Below are positions 33,825-41,635 of a stretch of DNA of 60,932 bases, one piece after another. The stretch is taken from NCBI GenBank assembly GCA_900539155.1, contig UQBE01000006.1:1-60932 (forward strand). The letters run 5' to 3'. The notes beneath the pieces are model-generated. The model worked only from the letters and a program-made list of their open reading frames with translations, did no database searches and was not told the DNA's origin. The DNA comes from an uncultured Porphyromonas sp. GTDB taxonomy: Bacteria > Bacteroidota > Bacteroidia > Bacteroidales > Porphyromonadaceae. Position 1 is the stretch's first letter. Each line of letters opens with the position of its first letter. The translations under genes were made by a program, and so were the position numbers.

Positions 33825-34765
33825 AGTCGAGGCTCTATTCCTAACTGCTGCATGGGTACAAGTAGCTCTTCGTGCACCTCACGTAGTCGGCTCGTGAGCT
33901 GCTCTGTGGCGTGGCAGAGCGGCAGGCGCACTGCACAGGTCTCTATGAGCTGAATGGTGTGCAGCAGTCCCTTGATGCCTACGGGATTGCCTTCCTTAAA
34001 GAGCAACTGATACATCTCCGTAAAGAGCGCATCAATCTCATCCGCCTGCTCCCGCTGCTCCGTAATAAGCGCTGAGACAAGCGCTTTGATCGCTTGCGGA
34101 TAAGCGTTTGCCACGACCGAGACCACTCCGTCGCCTCCAGCACGAATGATATCTTTCGTCAGGTGGTCATCGCCCGAGTAGACGAGCAGGTCAGGACGGC
34201 ATAGCTCACGAATCTGACCAATCCGCTCCACATGCCCCGAAGCCTCCTTGATACCGATAATCTTTGCCGAGTCACGCTGCAAGCGTGCCACCGTCTCGGG
34301 CAGTAGGTCGCAACCGGTACGCGAGGGGATGTTGTATAGGATGATTGGCTTCTTGCTCGCCTCGGCAACAGCCATAAAGTGGAGGTATAGTCCCTCCTGC
34401 GTCGGCTTATTATAATAAGGTACCACCGAGAGGATGGCATCTACATTGTCATAGATTGGGTCGCTCATACGCTGGCACAGGTCCTGCGTGTTGTTGCTCC
34501 CGACACCTATGACCAGCGGACAGCGCCCATCGATGGCTCGTCGCACCACATCAATCAGTAGCAGTCGCTCAGGGTAAACGACCGTAGGCGACTCGCCCGT
34601 AGTGCCGAGTAGCACCACAAAGTCGCATCCGCCTGAGACCACATGCTCCGTCAGACGGCTCAGCGAAGCCGAGTCCACCTGCCCATTCTCCAGAAATGGA
34701 GTAATCAACGCCACGCCAGCGCCCGTCAGATGGCTATAAGGATGGTAAGTATATTTGTCGTACAT
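33821..34765 (-). CDS. dapA: 4-hydroxy-tetrahydrodipicolinate synthase
   Basis: Condenses pyruvate with aspartate semialdehyde, the first committed step of diaminopimelate and lysine synthesis. The 314-residue TIM barrel shows GVALITPFLENGQVD, LGTTGESPTV (the pyruvate-binding GTTGE), YYNKPTQEGLYLHF with the catalytic tyrosine, YNIPSRTG and IIGIKEASG with the Schiff-base lysine. It overlaps recF by 4 bases and begins 19 bases after fabK. Confidence 0.93.
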   Translation of the reverse strand: MYDKYTYHPYSHLTGAGVALITPFLENGQVDSASLSRLTEHVVSGGCDFVVLLGTTGESPTVVYPERLLLIDVVRRAIDGRCPLVIGVGSNNTQDLCQRMSDPIYDNVDAILSVVPYYNKPTQEGLYLHFMAVAEASKKPIILYNIPSRTGCDLLPETVARLQRDSAKIIGIKEASGHVERIGQIRELCRPDLLVYSGDDHLTKDIIRAGGDGVVSVVANAYPQAIKALVSALITEQREQADEIDALFTEMYQLLFKEGNPVGIKGLLHTIQLIETCAVRLPLCHATEQLTSRLREVHEELLVPMQQLGIEPRL

Positions 34766-34784
34766 ATATAATAAGGTATAACCC

Positions 34785-35741
34785 CTAGCAATTTGTCCAG
34801 TTCATATCGAGCAGCTCCGCACGAGCCGCATTGTACTCAGCAATAAGATTTTCGAAGATCTGAGCCACTGGCTGCACCTCTTCTATCTGCGCAGCCACCT
34901 GACCAATCTCTAGCTCGCCCTCCTCAAGGTCTCCCTCGAAGATACCGCGCTTCGCTCTGGCCCGTCCTAGTAGCTCTCGTAGCTCATCGGCAGAGGCACC
35001 CCGAGCTTGCAGGGTGGCCACCTGTTGGTAAAAGTCGTTCTTCAGCAAGCGTGTCGGAGCGAGCTCCTTGAGGGTCAATATCGTGTCTCCCTCGTCACTC
35101 TTGACACACGCCTCCTTGAAGGTTGCATGCGCGCTACTCTCCTCACTCAGCGCAAAGAGCGTCCCAATCTGCACACCATCGGCACCCAGGCTCTGAGCCG
35201 CTAAGATAGAGCGCCCCGAAGCTATCCCGCCAGCCGCCACGAGGGGCAGGTCAATAGCCTCGGCCACAGCCGGTATCAGCGCTAGCGTCGTCGTCTCCTC
35301 ACGACCGTTGTGACCACCCGCCTCAAAGCCCTCAGCAATTACCGCATCGACACCAGCCTCTTGGCACTTGACGGCAAACTTCGTACTGCTGACCACGTGC
35401 ATCACCTTGATACCGTGCTCATGGAGGAGGGGTGTAAAGCGCTTGGGACTACCCGCCGAGGTAACCACGATAGGCACCTGCTCCTCGATGATAATCTGAA
35501 TCAACGTATCAATCTCAGGGTAGAGCAGTGGCACATTAACCCCAAAAGGTCTATCCGTAGCCTCACGGCAGCGGGCTATATGTTCGCGTAGCACCTCAGG
35601 GTACATCGAGCCAGCCCCTAGGAGGCCCAGTCCCCCCGCATTGCTCACAGCCGAAGCCAGTCGCCAACCGCTACACCAGACCATACCACCCGCAATAATC
35701 GGGTAGCGAATGCCTAGCAGGTCGCAGAGTCTATTCTTCAT
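34785..35741 (-). CDS. fabK: FMN-dependent enoyl-ACP reductase II (FabK) / nitronate monooxygenase family
   Basis: A 318-residue FMN TIM-barrel protein. Signatures: RYPIIAGGMVWCSGWRLASAVSNAGGLG at the start, PFGVNVPLL, VVTSAGSPK, AEGFEAGGHNGREE with the key histidine, AAGGIASGRSILAAQSLGADGVQIGT. These fit FabK, which completes fatty-acid elongation and is the enoyl reductase used by Porphyromonas gingivalis; nitronate monooxygenase is the alternative within this family. It heads the fabK-dapA-recF run. Confidence 0.78.
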   Translation of the reverse strand: MKNRLCDLLGIRYPIIAGGMVWCSGWRLASAVSNAGGLGLLGAGSMYPEVLREHIARCREATDRPFGVNVPLLYPEIDTLIQIIIEEQVPIVVTSAGSPKRFTPLLHEHGIKVMHVVSSTKFAVKCQEAGVDAVIAEGFEAGGHNGREETTTLALIPAVAEAIDLPLVAAGGIASGRSILAAQSLGADGVQIGTLFALSEESSAHATFKEACVKSDEGDTILTLKELAPTRLLKNDFYQQVATLQARGASADELRELLGRARAKRGIFEGDLEEGELEIGQVAAQIEEVQPVAQIFENLIAEYNAARAELLDMNWTNC

Positions 35742-35773
35742 ATCGTCTCAATTCAAAATTCAAACTTCCTGCA

Positions 35774-35781
35774 CAAAGCTA
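35774..35781 (-). promoter_or_regulatory. Possible -7 element for fabK-dapA-recF
   Basis: The complement reads TAGCTTTG, matching TAnnTTTG, about 33 bases before the start codon. No good -33 element was found. Confidence 0.4.
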
Positions 35782-35823
35782 CGCAAATCAGCCCACATAT
35801 CCGTCACGCCCACGAGTAGCCCT

Positions 35824-36360
35824 TTGTAGGGACGCTCGGTCGTGCGTCCGTTGTACTACCGCAAGACGAGTAACGATTTGTAGGGACGCACGGTCGTGCG
35901 TCCGTTGTGTCAAAGGTTACAGCGTCAGGGCTTTAACGGGGACGGACGCACGACCGTGCGTCCCTACAACGGTTATACGTCCGGGGCATCGCCAAGGCGG
36001 AGTACTCGTTAGCGCTCTTCGTATCGTGCTGTATCCGTTATATATACGAGTTCCAAAAAGAGTTCCCCTCTTGGAACTTTTTAGTTCCAAGGGAGGAACT
36101 TTCGAGTTCCAAGGGAGGAACTTTTCAGTTCCAACGGAGGAAAAGATGTAGCACTTGACGAATAACGATTTGTAGGGACGCACGGTCGTGCGTCCGTTGT
36201 CGAACGACATAACGTGTCATCGGGACACTGTAACTATTAACGGGGACGGACGCACGACGAGTAACGATTTGTAGGGACGCACGGTCGTGCGTCCGTTGTG
36301 TCAAAGGTTACAGCGTCTGGGCTTTAACGGAGACGGACGCACGACCGTGCGTCCCTACAA
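35824..36360. repeat. Cluster of GGACGCACG REP palindromes left of the transposase
   Basis: Perfect or near-perfect 20-base palindromes (arms GGACGCACG and CGTGCGTCC around GT) start at 35830 (one mismatch), 35884, 35944 (inverted), 36176, 36275 and 36335 (inverted), plus a partial copy near 36247. Direct-orientation copies are preceded by GACGAGTAACGATTTGTAG and followed by TTGT. Both orientations occur, as expected of mosaic REP elements. One relative with the same flank is seen at 2961-3012. Confidence 0.85.
36050..36144 (+). repeat. Array of GTTCC...GGAAC hairpins with 22-nt period
   Basis: Units start at 36050, 36084, 36106 and 36128; the last three are exactly 22 apart. Units 2 and 3 are GTTCCAAGGGAGGAAC, five-base arms with a six-base loop, followed by six-base linkers TTTCGA and TTTTCA. 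Unit 1 is a longer imperfect hairpin (GTTCCAA...TTGGAAC). Unit 4 has lost its right arm but has CGGAGGAA. The loop carries GGGAGGA or CGGAGGA, the same core as in the array at 28759. Confidence 0.8.
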
Positions 36361-36362
36361 AG

Positions 36363-36478
36363 GGTTACACGTATCATTGTTGCACGTCACGGGTTACACG
36401 TATCATCGCTGCACGTCACGGGTTACACGTATCATTGTTACACGTCACGGGTTACACGTATCATCGCTGCACGTTGGG
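36363..36478 (+). repeat. 29-bp tandem repeat, four copies
   Basis: Units at 36363, 36392, 36421 and 36450 begin GGTTACACGTATCAT and end CACGTCACG; they alternate at three positions (TTGTTG or CGCTGC), giving an ABA'B pattern. Copies of the same unit lie to the right of the transposase at 37167 and 37196. Confidence 0.85.
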
Positions 36479-36508
36479 ATTGTTACACCTCCCAGCTGGG
36501 GCCTATAG

Positions 36509-36537
36509 TTGCGGTATCTAAGTTATTGCTACTTTTG
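36509..36537 (+). promoter_or_regulatory. Promoter of the REP-associated transposase
   Basis: TTG at 36509-36511, 18 bases and TACTTTTG at 36530-36537. It overlaps the GTG that would begin a longer reading frame, which argues that translation starts at the ATG at 36564. Confidence 0.5.
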
Positions 36538-36563
36538 TGTCGAACTTCAAGCACGCTCCTATT

Positions 36564-37061
36564 ATGGACACCTCTTGCTACAATGATCGAAAATCCCCCC
36601 GCGCAACTTTTCACGATTACAAAGCTGGCATCTACTTCATAACTATCTGCACTAAGGATAAGCAACATTACTTCGGCAAAGTACAAGATGGTGTCATGCA
36701 TCTCAGTCCGATAGGGGAGTTTTGCCAGCAACAGTGGGAAAAGGTCCCCGAGCATTACCCCTATGCCACTGTTCCGCTATTCGTCGTCATGCCGAACCAT
36801 ATCCATGCTATCGTATCAATCAATCAAGAGACGGAGCCTGAAGTCCAAAAGACGGATCGAAAAACTTTAGCAATTGTTGTAGGAGGTGTCAAGGGTGCTG
36901 TCTCATCTTTTGCACAGAAGCATAAGATAGAGTTCGGATGGCAGCCAAGGTATTATGATCGCATTATTAGGAATCGTAGAGAGGGAAACAACATTGCACA
37001 CTACATCGAAAACAATGTGGCACGCTGGGATAGCGACGAGTACTACAGCAAGATGCCATAA
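36564..37061 (+). CDS. REP-associated tyrosine transposase (RAYT, Y1 family)
   Basis: A 165-residue single-strand-DNA transposase-like protein of the IS200/IS605 superfamily. The HUH motif is visible as PNHIHAIV (His79 and His81) and the likely catalytic tyrosine in QPRYYDRIIRNRREG (130/131), followed by NIAHYIENN, a usual RAYT end. RAYTs cut and join at REP palindromes but are domesticated and normally single-copy. Here the gene is bracketed by REP palindromes and a 29-bp tandem repeat on both sides, which supports the call. The ATG at 36564 is preferred over the upstream GTG because the promoter overlaps the latter. Confidence 0.9.
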   Translation: MDTSCYNDRKSPRATFHDYKAGIYFITICTKDKQHYFGKVQDGVMHLSPIGEFCQQQWEKVPEHYPYATVPLFVVMPNHIHAIVSINQETEPEVQKTDRKTLAIVVGGVKGAVSSFAQKHKIEFGWQPRYYDRIIRNRREGNNIAHYIENNVARWDSDEYYSKMP

Positions 37062-37321
37062 TGACGTGTAACGATCGGTATGGATGCCATGACGTATAAC
37101 GACTGATATGGACGCTGTGACGTGTAACCCGCTGTAGGGACGCACGTATCATCATCATACGTTACGGGTTACACGTATCATTGTTACACGTCACGGGTTA
37201 CACGTATCGCCTTGACACAACGGACGCACAGACCGTGCGTCCCTACAAAGGGTTACACGTCTCGTGCGTCCGTATAAATCGTTATTCGCCCCGTGCGTTC
37301 TTACGGGCGAATTATACTCGT
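37062..37321. repeat. REP and tandem-repeat field right of the transposase
   Basis: No gene. It contains two 28-base units beginning GACGTGTAAC or GACGTATAAC (37063 and 37091), in the inverted sense to the 29-bp repeat on the left side, then copies in the direct sense at 37167 and 37196, a REP palindrome with a one-base insertion at 37222-37242, and fragments GTAGGGACGCACG and CGTGCGTCCGT. Confidence 0.8.
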
Positions 37322-37777
37322 CTAGCCCTTGAGTAGCTTGTGGGCTGCGCGACCCTCGACACGTGGAGGCTTGGTGTAGTGCTCCTCGTAGGTTATGTAC
37401 TGAGGTGCACTACCTGGAGCGATGCGGGTGAAGATCTCTGCGATGACGACTTGCTCCTCGGGGCTGAGGGCTACGTAGCCGTGGCGTATGCGCTTCATCT
37501 CACTGTAGCCGAACTGCCTATTGAGCTGCGTCTGTATCTGTCGCCACTGGGCTAGGGTCAGATCGTCGTAGCTCCATACGAGTCCACGGGCGTAGCGTCT
37601 CAGCTTGTACTCGTAGTAGTTGGGACAGTGGTCGTATCCGCCCGCCTTGTCGATGAGCTGGGGATTGGTGATGGTGAGCAAGCTATTGCTGTGCTCGACT
37701 TCTTTGAGAGCGTTGTGCCAGAGGGTGCACTGCTCTCGTCTGGTGCATTGTGGTGTGTAACAACTGTTGTGTTCCAT
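37322..37777 (-). CDS. Small cysteine-containing protein, DUF6078-like
   Basis: A 151-residue protein with a cysteine-rich N-terminus (CYTPQCTRREQCTLWH) and an invariant-looking ISPxxx-type core (GGYDHCPNYYEYKLRRYARG). It resembles the DUF6078 group of Bacteroidales hypothetical proteins, recalled from memory. The cysteines and histidine could bind a metal. No function can be inferred. It lies 81 bases downstream of the helicase end. Confidence 0.6.
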   Translation of the reverse strand: MEHNSCYTPQCTRREQCTLWHNALKEVEHSNSLLTITNPQLIDKAGGYDHCPNYYEYKLRRYARGLVWSYDDLTLAQWRQIQTQLNRQFGYSEMKRIRHGYVALSPEEQVVIAEIFTRIAPGSAPQYITYEEHYTKPPRVEGRAAHKLLKG

Positions 37778-37858
37778 AGGTTTGTAATGTTTAGTAAAAT
37801 CAGTTTTATTGTGCTTTCAGGGTTAGATTAGGGTTAGTCTGGGGTTAGTTAGAGGCTC

Positions 37859-38161
37859 CTATATACGCTCTAGGTGGGTGTAGCGGATGAGGACTTCGCG
37901 GGTCCGGCCGTCATCGAAGTGGATGGTGAGCTTGCCGCCCATGGCACTCTCGATGCGCTCTATCTTGCCATCGCCATGACGTGGATGGCGCACGCGGTCG
38001 CCGACGTGGTAGCCATCGAGGCTCTCGAGGGCGTTGACCGGCGAACTCTTCGCGAGCATCTGCTGGGGGGTTGGCTGTTGGCTATTGGCTGTTGGCCGTT
38101 GGCTGTTGGTTGTTGGCTGTTGGTCGTTGGCTATTAGCTGTTGGGTGTTGGGTGTTGGCAT
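37859..38161 (-). pseudogene. Displaced C-terminal Tudor-like domain of the PcrA/UvrD helicase
   Basis: A 100-codon frame in a different frame from the helicase. After a TxNSQxP heptamer-coded stretch it encodes YHVGDRVRHPRHGDGKIERI and then LTIHFDDGRTREVLIRYTHLERI, the small beta-barrel found at the C-terminus of PcrA-type helicases. It lies directly after the helicase frame and overlaps it by 80 bases. It has an ATG (38161), so separate translation is conceivable, but a 7-base loss in the heptamer array would fuse it to the helicase. The protein is thus either frameshifted or phase-variable. Confidence 0.75.
38071..38161 (-). repeat. Thirteen-unit heptanucleotide array inside the helicase gene
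   Basis: Thirteen consecutive heptamers of type TTGGCTG (plus strand; variants TTGGCTA, TTGGCCG, TTGGTTG, TTGGTCG, TTAGCTG, TTGGGTG, and a last TTGGCAT). Because 7 is not a multiple of 3, each gain or loss of one unit changes the reading frame. The present 13 units put the downstream domain out of frame and bring a TAG into frame; 12 units would fuse helicase and domain with no stop. Confidence 0.9.
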
Positions 38162-40214
38162 AGTTGCGCACGCTGGTGCCGATGGGGGCTGCCTCCTCGT
38201 GGAGGGTGTAGTGGGCCCGTGGTAGCTCGGCGATGAAGCGGCTGGGGATCATGAGCTCGGTCTTGCCGTTGCGCGTGCGTATGCTGGTATAGCTGAGGGT
38301 GCAGAGCTTTTGGGCTCGTGTGATGCCGACGTAGAGGAGTCGGCGCTCCTCTTCGATCATTTCGGCCGTGTCGAGGCTGCGTGAGGAGGGGAGGAGGTTT
38401 TCCTCGACACCTGCGATGTAGACGTAGGGGAACTCGAGTCCCTTGGCGGCGTGGATGGTCATGAGCTGTATCCTATCCTGCGGGGTGGCTCCGCTATGCT
38501 GCTCGACATTGTCTTGGTCTTGATTGGTCAGGAGGGGGATCTGCTGGGCAAAGGCGCTGAGCAGTTCGGTGCTTAGTGGCTCCTCGGCAAAGAGGTTGAG
38601 CGGGTCCTGTCTGTAGCGCGTCTCAAACTCGGAGGCACTGCTGACAAACTCCTTGAGGTTGTCGAGCTTGGCCTGGCTCTCGACGGTGTCTTCGCGTGTG
38701 AGCTCGGCGACGATGCCGCTCTCACGGAGTATGTGTGCGATCCACTCCTCGAGCTTGGCGTAGTGCTGATAAGCGGAGGCGAGCGAGTCGATGAGGTTGA
38801 CGAAGGAGGCTATCTTGTTGCGCACGCCTCGGCTGAGACCGACGGGGTCGGCACTGTCGATAGCGGCGCAGAGCGCATCATAGAGCGATAGCTGCGGGCT
38901 GTGCTGCTGCGCATAGAGAGCTACCTTCTCGAGGGTTTTGTCGCCAATGCCTTTGCGCGGATAGGCGATGGCTCGGCGGAGCGCCAGCTCGTTGTGCGGG
39001 TTGATGATGAGCTGGAGGTAAGCTATGGCATCTTTGATCTCGGCACGTGCGTAAAAGGCCATGCCTCCGTAGATAACGTAGGGGATGCCCCCCGAGAGAA
39101 GGACCTCCTCGAACTTACGGCTCTGCGCGTTCGTGCGGTAGAGGATGGTCTGGTCAGAGAGCGGTATCTGCTCCTCATCGTGTCGCTGCGTGATGATGTC
39201 GATGAGTCGTGTCGCCTCCTCGTCGGACGAGGTGTAGTGGTAGAGCTGTAGCTTCTCGCCCTCGCCGAGGTCGGTGTAGACCTCCTTGGGGATGCGCTGC
39301 TGGTTGTGCTCGATGAGGGCATTGGCACTGCTGACGATATGGCCTGTGGAGCGGTAGTTTTGCTCTAACTTAAAGAGCTTGGCACCGGCAAAAGCTTGCT
39401 TGAAGCTGAGGATATTGGCAATGCGTGCCCCTCGGAAGGAGTAGATGCTCTGGGCATCGTCGCCCACGGCAAAGATGCGGTTGTGGTCGGCGACGAGGTG
39501 ACGGGCTAATTCAAACTGCGAGGTGTTTGTATCCTGATACTCGTCGATGAGGAGGAAGTCTATGCCACTCTTGATCTCTTGGTGCGCCTCGGGGAAGTCG
39601 CGTATGAGGACGTTGAGGAGGAAGAGCAGGTCGTCGAAGTCCATCGCGTTGCTCTCCTTGCAGCGCTGGGTGTAGAGGCTGTAGAGCTTGTATAGCTCGC
39701 CCTCATGATTCATCGTATCGTACTTGCGTATCTCCTGATTGGCAGCGTAGGCTTGTGGGGAGATGAGCATGTTTTTCGCATCGGATATGCGCTTGAGGAC
39801 ACGCGTCGGGGTGTAGTTCTTGTCGCTGAGGTCTAGCTCCTTGATGCAGTTGCGTAGGAGTGCCTTGGTGTCACTGGTGTCGTAGATGGAGTAGTCCTGG
39901 CTGTAGCCGAGCAACGGGGCGTAGCGCCGCAGGATACGTCCACATATGGAGTGAAAGGTACCCATACGTAGTCTATAAGCGATGCTCTCGCCGAGCATGT
40001 CGCTGACACGTGAACGCATCTCGCCGGCTGCTTTGTTGGTAAAGGTGAGGGCGTAGAGTCGCTGGGGGGTCCACCCCTGGTCTACGAGGTGAGCCAGCTT
40101 GTAGGTGATGACGCGGGTCTTGCCTGAGCCTGCCCCGGCGATGACGAGGGCGGGCCCTTCGTTATAGACGACGGCAGCTCGCTGTGCTTCGTTGAGTGCA
40201 GTGAGGTCTACCAT
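38082..40214 (-). CDS. pcrA: UvrD/PcrA-type superfamily 1 DNA helicase
   Basis: ATP-driven 3'-5' helicase used in repair and in clearing stalled complexes. The ATG at 40214 gives 710 residues and starts MVDLTALNEAQ; the longer frame is inside the next gene. Motifs: VIAGAGSGKTRVIT (I), LTFTNKAAGEMR (Ia), FLLIDEYQDTNTSQFE (II), VGDDAQSIYSFRGA (III), NYRSTGHIV (IV), LMTIHAAKGLEFPYVYIAG (V) and EERRLLYVGITRAQK (VI). The frame stops in a heptamer array; the C-terminal Tudor-like domain follows in another frame. It starts 2 bases after the SWIM-domain gene. Confidence 0.9.
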   Translation of the reverse strand: MVDLTALNEAQRAAVVYNEGPALVIAGAGSGKTRVITYKLAHLVDQGWTPQRLYALTFTNKAAGEMRSRVSDMLGESIAYRLRMGTFHSICGRILRRYAPLLGYSQDYSIYDTSDTKALLRNCIKELDLSDKNYTPTRVLKRISDAKNMLISPQAYAANQEIRKYDTMNHEGELYKLYSLYTQRCKESNAMDFDDLLFLLNVLIRDFPEAHQEIKSGIDFLLIDEYQDTNTSQFELARHLVADHNRIFAVGDDAQSIYSFRGARIANILSFKQAFAGAKLFKLEQNYRSTGHIVSSANALIEHNQQRIPKEVYTDLGEGEKLQLYHYTSSDEEATRLIDIITQRHDEEQIPLSDQTILYRTNAQSRKFEEVLLSGGIPYVIYGGMAFYARAEIKDAIAYLQLIINPHNELALRRAIAYPRKGIGDKTLEKVALYAQQHSPQLSLYDALCAAIDSADPVGLSRGVRNKIASFVNLIDSLASAYQHYAKLEEWIAHILRESGIVAELTREDTVESQAKLDNLKEFVSSASEFETRYRQDPLNLFAEEPLSTELLSAFAQQIPLLTNQDQDNVEQHSGATPQDRIQLMTIHAAKGLEFPYVYIAGVEENLLPSSRSLDTAEMIEEERRLLYVGITRAQKLCTLSYTSIRTRNGKTELMIPSRFIAELPRAHYTLHEEAAPIGTSVRNYANTQHPTANSQRPTANNQQPTANSQ

Positions 40215-40216
40215 AA

Positions 40217-41599
40217 TTACTCTTGCTCTGCCTGGAGTATTGCGTCTAGCGTCTCGAGCAGGCGTGTGCGTCGCTGGGGATCGGCGATGGCGTCTCGTAG
40301 TGCTTGGATGAGCTGGTGGGGGAGTGCCTCGTCGTCGCATACGGGTTCATTGCTCGGAGTGCTCGGCAGCTGTGGCTCGTAGGCGCGGATGGTGGGGTCG
40401 TCGGGTAGGAAGGTGACCAAACCCTCGAGACGCTCGGGGAGACGCTCAGGGAGGTCTGTCATCGGGAAGAACTGCTTGGCATCCTCAATGAACAGGTAGG
40501 TCGGGCCTAGCAGATAGGGGTCGATGTGCTGCGTGATAGAGGAGAACTGCAGGGGCGTGAAGAGCGATAGGTGCGGTACCGATATGTAGAGATGGTTGAT
40601 GGCAAGACGCTTGAGCGCAATGGAGATGGGGTCGGTCCACTTGCTGAGCTTTTCGCCACAAGCTACATAGACTAGACTGTAGGCTCCTGAGATGCTTGTG
40701 TTTTGCCTAGTCACCTCGGAGGCAAGTGCTACGGTGACGCCCTCGGTGACACCTCGCTGGTCGAGGAGTGTGTACCAGATGCTTTGCTCTGCTTCACTAC
40801 GCACCACAATCAGCATGCGCCCTGCGTCATGAATAGAGACGAAGCGCATCAGTGCTATGACTGGCTCTATGATGGTCTCGCTATGGGGGGCTGGGATGAT
40901 ACCGTAGCTCTGCAGCAGGAGCTGGTAAAGCGTCTGGCGCATCTCTTGACTAGCAACGGACTGCACGTAGGGCTGTGGCAGCTCACCGTCGGATAGCGTG
41001 CGGGAGACTAGCTCTCGCCAGTTGAGCAGACGGAGATAGCCACGGATCATCTCGTAGACATCGTCGTAGCACTGGAACGTGCTGGAGAGTTCCTGCGCCT
41101 CTCGGGTAATCTGATCTATGAGGTGGTAGTGCTTCGGAGGCAGTAGGGTGCCCTCGAAGTAGCGCGCTTGCCAGTCGGCATACAGTTCCTCTTTGCCCTT
41201 GCCTATGTTGCACTCGATGGTGCGTCCGCCCTTGTAGCTGATGAAGATAGAGGTGCGGTCGGGCTGGAAAGGAGTGGTGCCCCAGGGATAGCCAGGGACC
41301 TCCTCCGAGAGATAGTTGATGACCGCCTCGATATGCTTGCAGGTGCCTAGCCCGCTGGTGCGAAAGTCTAGACAAGCGCAGTAGTTGCGGTCACTCCGTA
41401 CGCCTCGAAAGGCGACACGGTAGTGGTTTGAACCGCTCTGCACCATATAGTCGCCCCAGATACGGTTGTTGTCTAGGTGCGAGACGGTAAACTCGTTTTG
41501 CTCAGCAAACTGCTTACGAAGAGCTATCTGCCATGCTTCGACGCTCATCCCCTCAGGGCAGTATCGGTTGGAGAGTTTCTTGGGATCTGTCTGTTTCAT
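40217..41599 (-). CDS. SWIM-zinc-finger protein without recognisable helicase motifs
   Basis: A 460-residue protein with a SWIM motif at residues 74-89 (CAC, then CKH; Cys74, Cys76, Cys87, His89). In Bacteroidetes this N-terminal domain usually belongs to large SNF2-type helicases. Here no Walker A or DEAD-like box is seen; the middle (LIVVRSEAEQSIWYTLL, LYISVPHLSLFTPLQFSSI) could be a degenerate motor or an unrelated fold. It lies between uvrA (36 bases) and pcrA (2 bases) in one direction, so a role in DNA repair or transcription-coupled repair is a context inference. Confidence 0.7.
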   Translation of the reverse strand: MKQTDPKKLSNRYCPEGMSVEAWQIALRKQFAEQNEFTVSHLDNNRIWGDYMVQSGSNHYRVAFRGVRSDRNYCACLDFRTSGLGTCKHIEAVINYLSEEVPGYPWGTTPFQPDRTSIFISYKGGRTIECNIGKGKEELYADWQARYFEGTLLPPKHYHLIDQITREAQELSSTFQCYDDVYEMIRGYLRLLNWRELVSRTLSDGELPQPYVQSVASQEMRQTLYQLLLQSYGIIPAPHSETIIEPVIALMRFVSIHDAGRMLIVVRSEAEQSIWYTLLDQRGVTEGVTVALASEVTRQNTSISGAYSLVYVACGEKLSKWTDPISIALKRLAINHLYISVPHLSLFTPLQFSSITQHIDPYLLGPTYLFIEDAKQFFPMTDLPERLPERLEGLVTFLPDDPTIRAYEPQLPSTPSNEPVCDDEALPHQLIQALRDAIADPQRRTRLLETLDAILQAEQE

Positions 41600-41635
41600 A
41601 CTTTAGTAAATCAATAGGTATATGTAAAGAGTGGC

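Larger units (their letters stand above)
35742..36563. other. REP-rich intergenic region before the transposase
   Basis: No gene. It contains the fabK promoter element, about seven REP palindromes, the 22-nt period hairpin array and four copies of a 29-bp tandem repeat, then the transposase promoter. Confidence 0.7.

Noticed and set aside
36363..36478. CRISPR-like array from the 29-bp units
   Set aside because: The 29-bp units are head to tail with no spacers between them.
36537..36563. GTG start giving nine extra residues on the transposase
   Set aside because: The GTG overlaps the promoter -7 element (TACTTTTG), so it would be outside or at the very edge of the transcript.
40215..40340. 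Longer helicase N-terminus rich in Arg and Pro
   Set aside because: The extension overlaps the SWIM gene in another frame and is not seen in UvrD/PcrA proteins, which start near LNEAQ.
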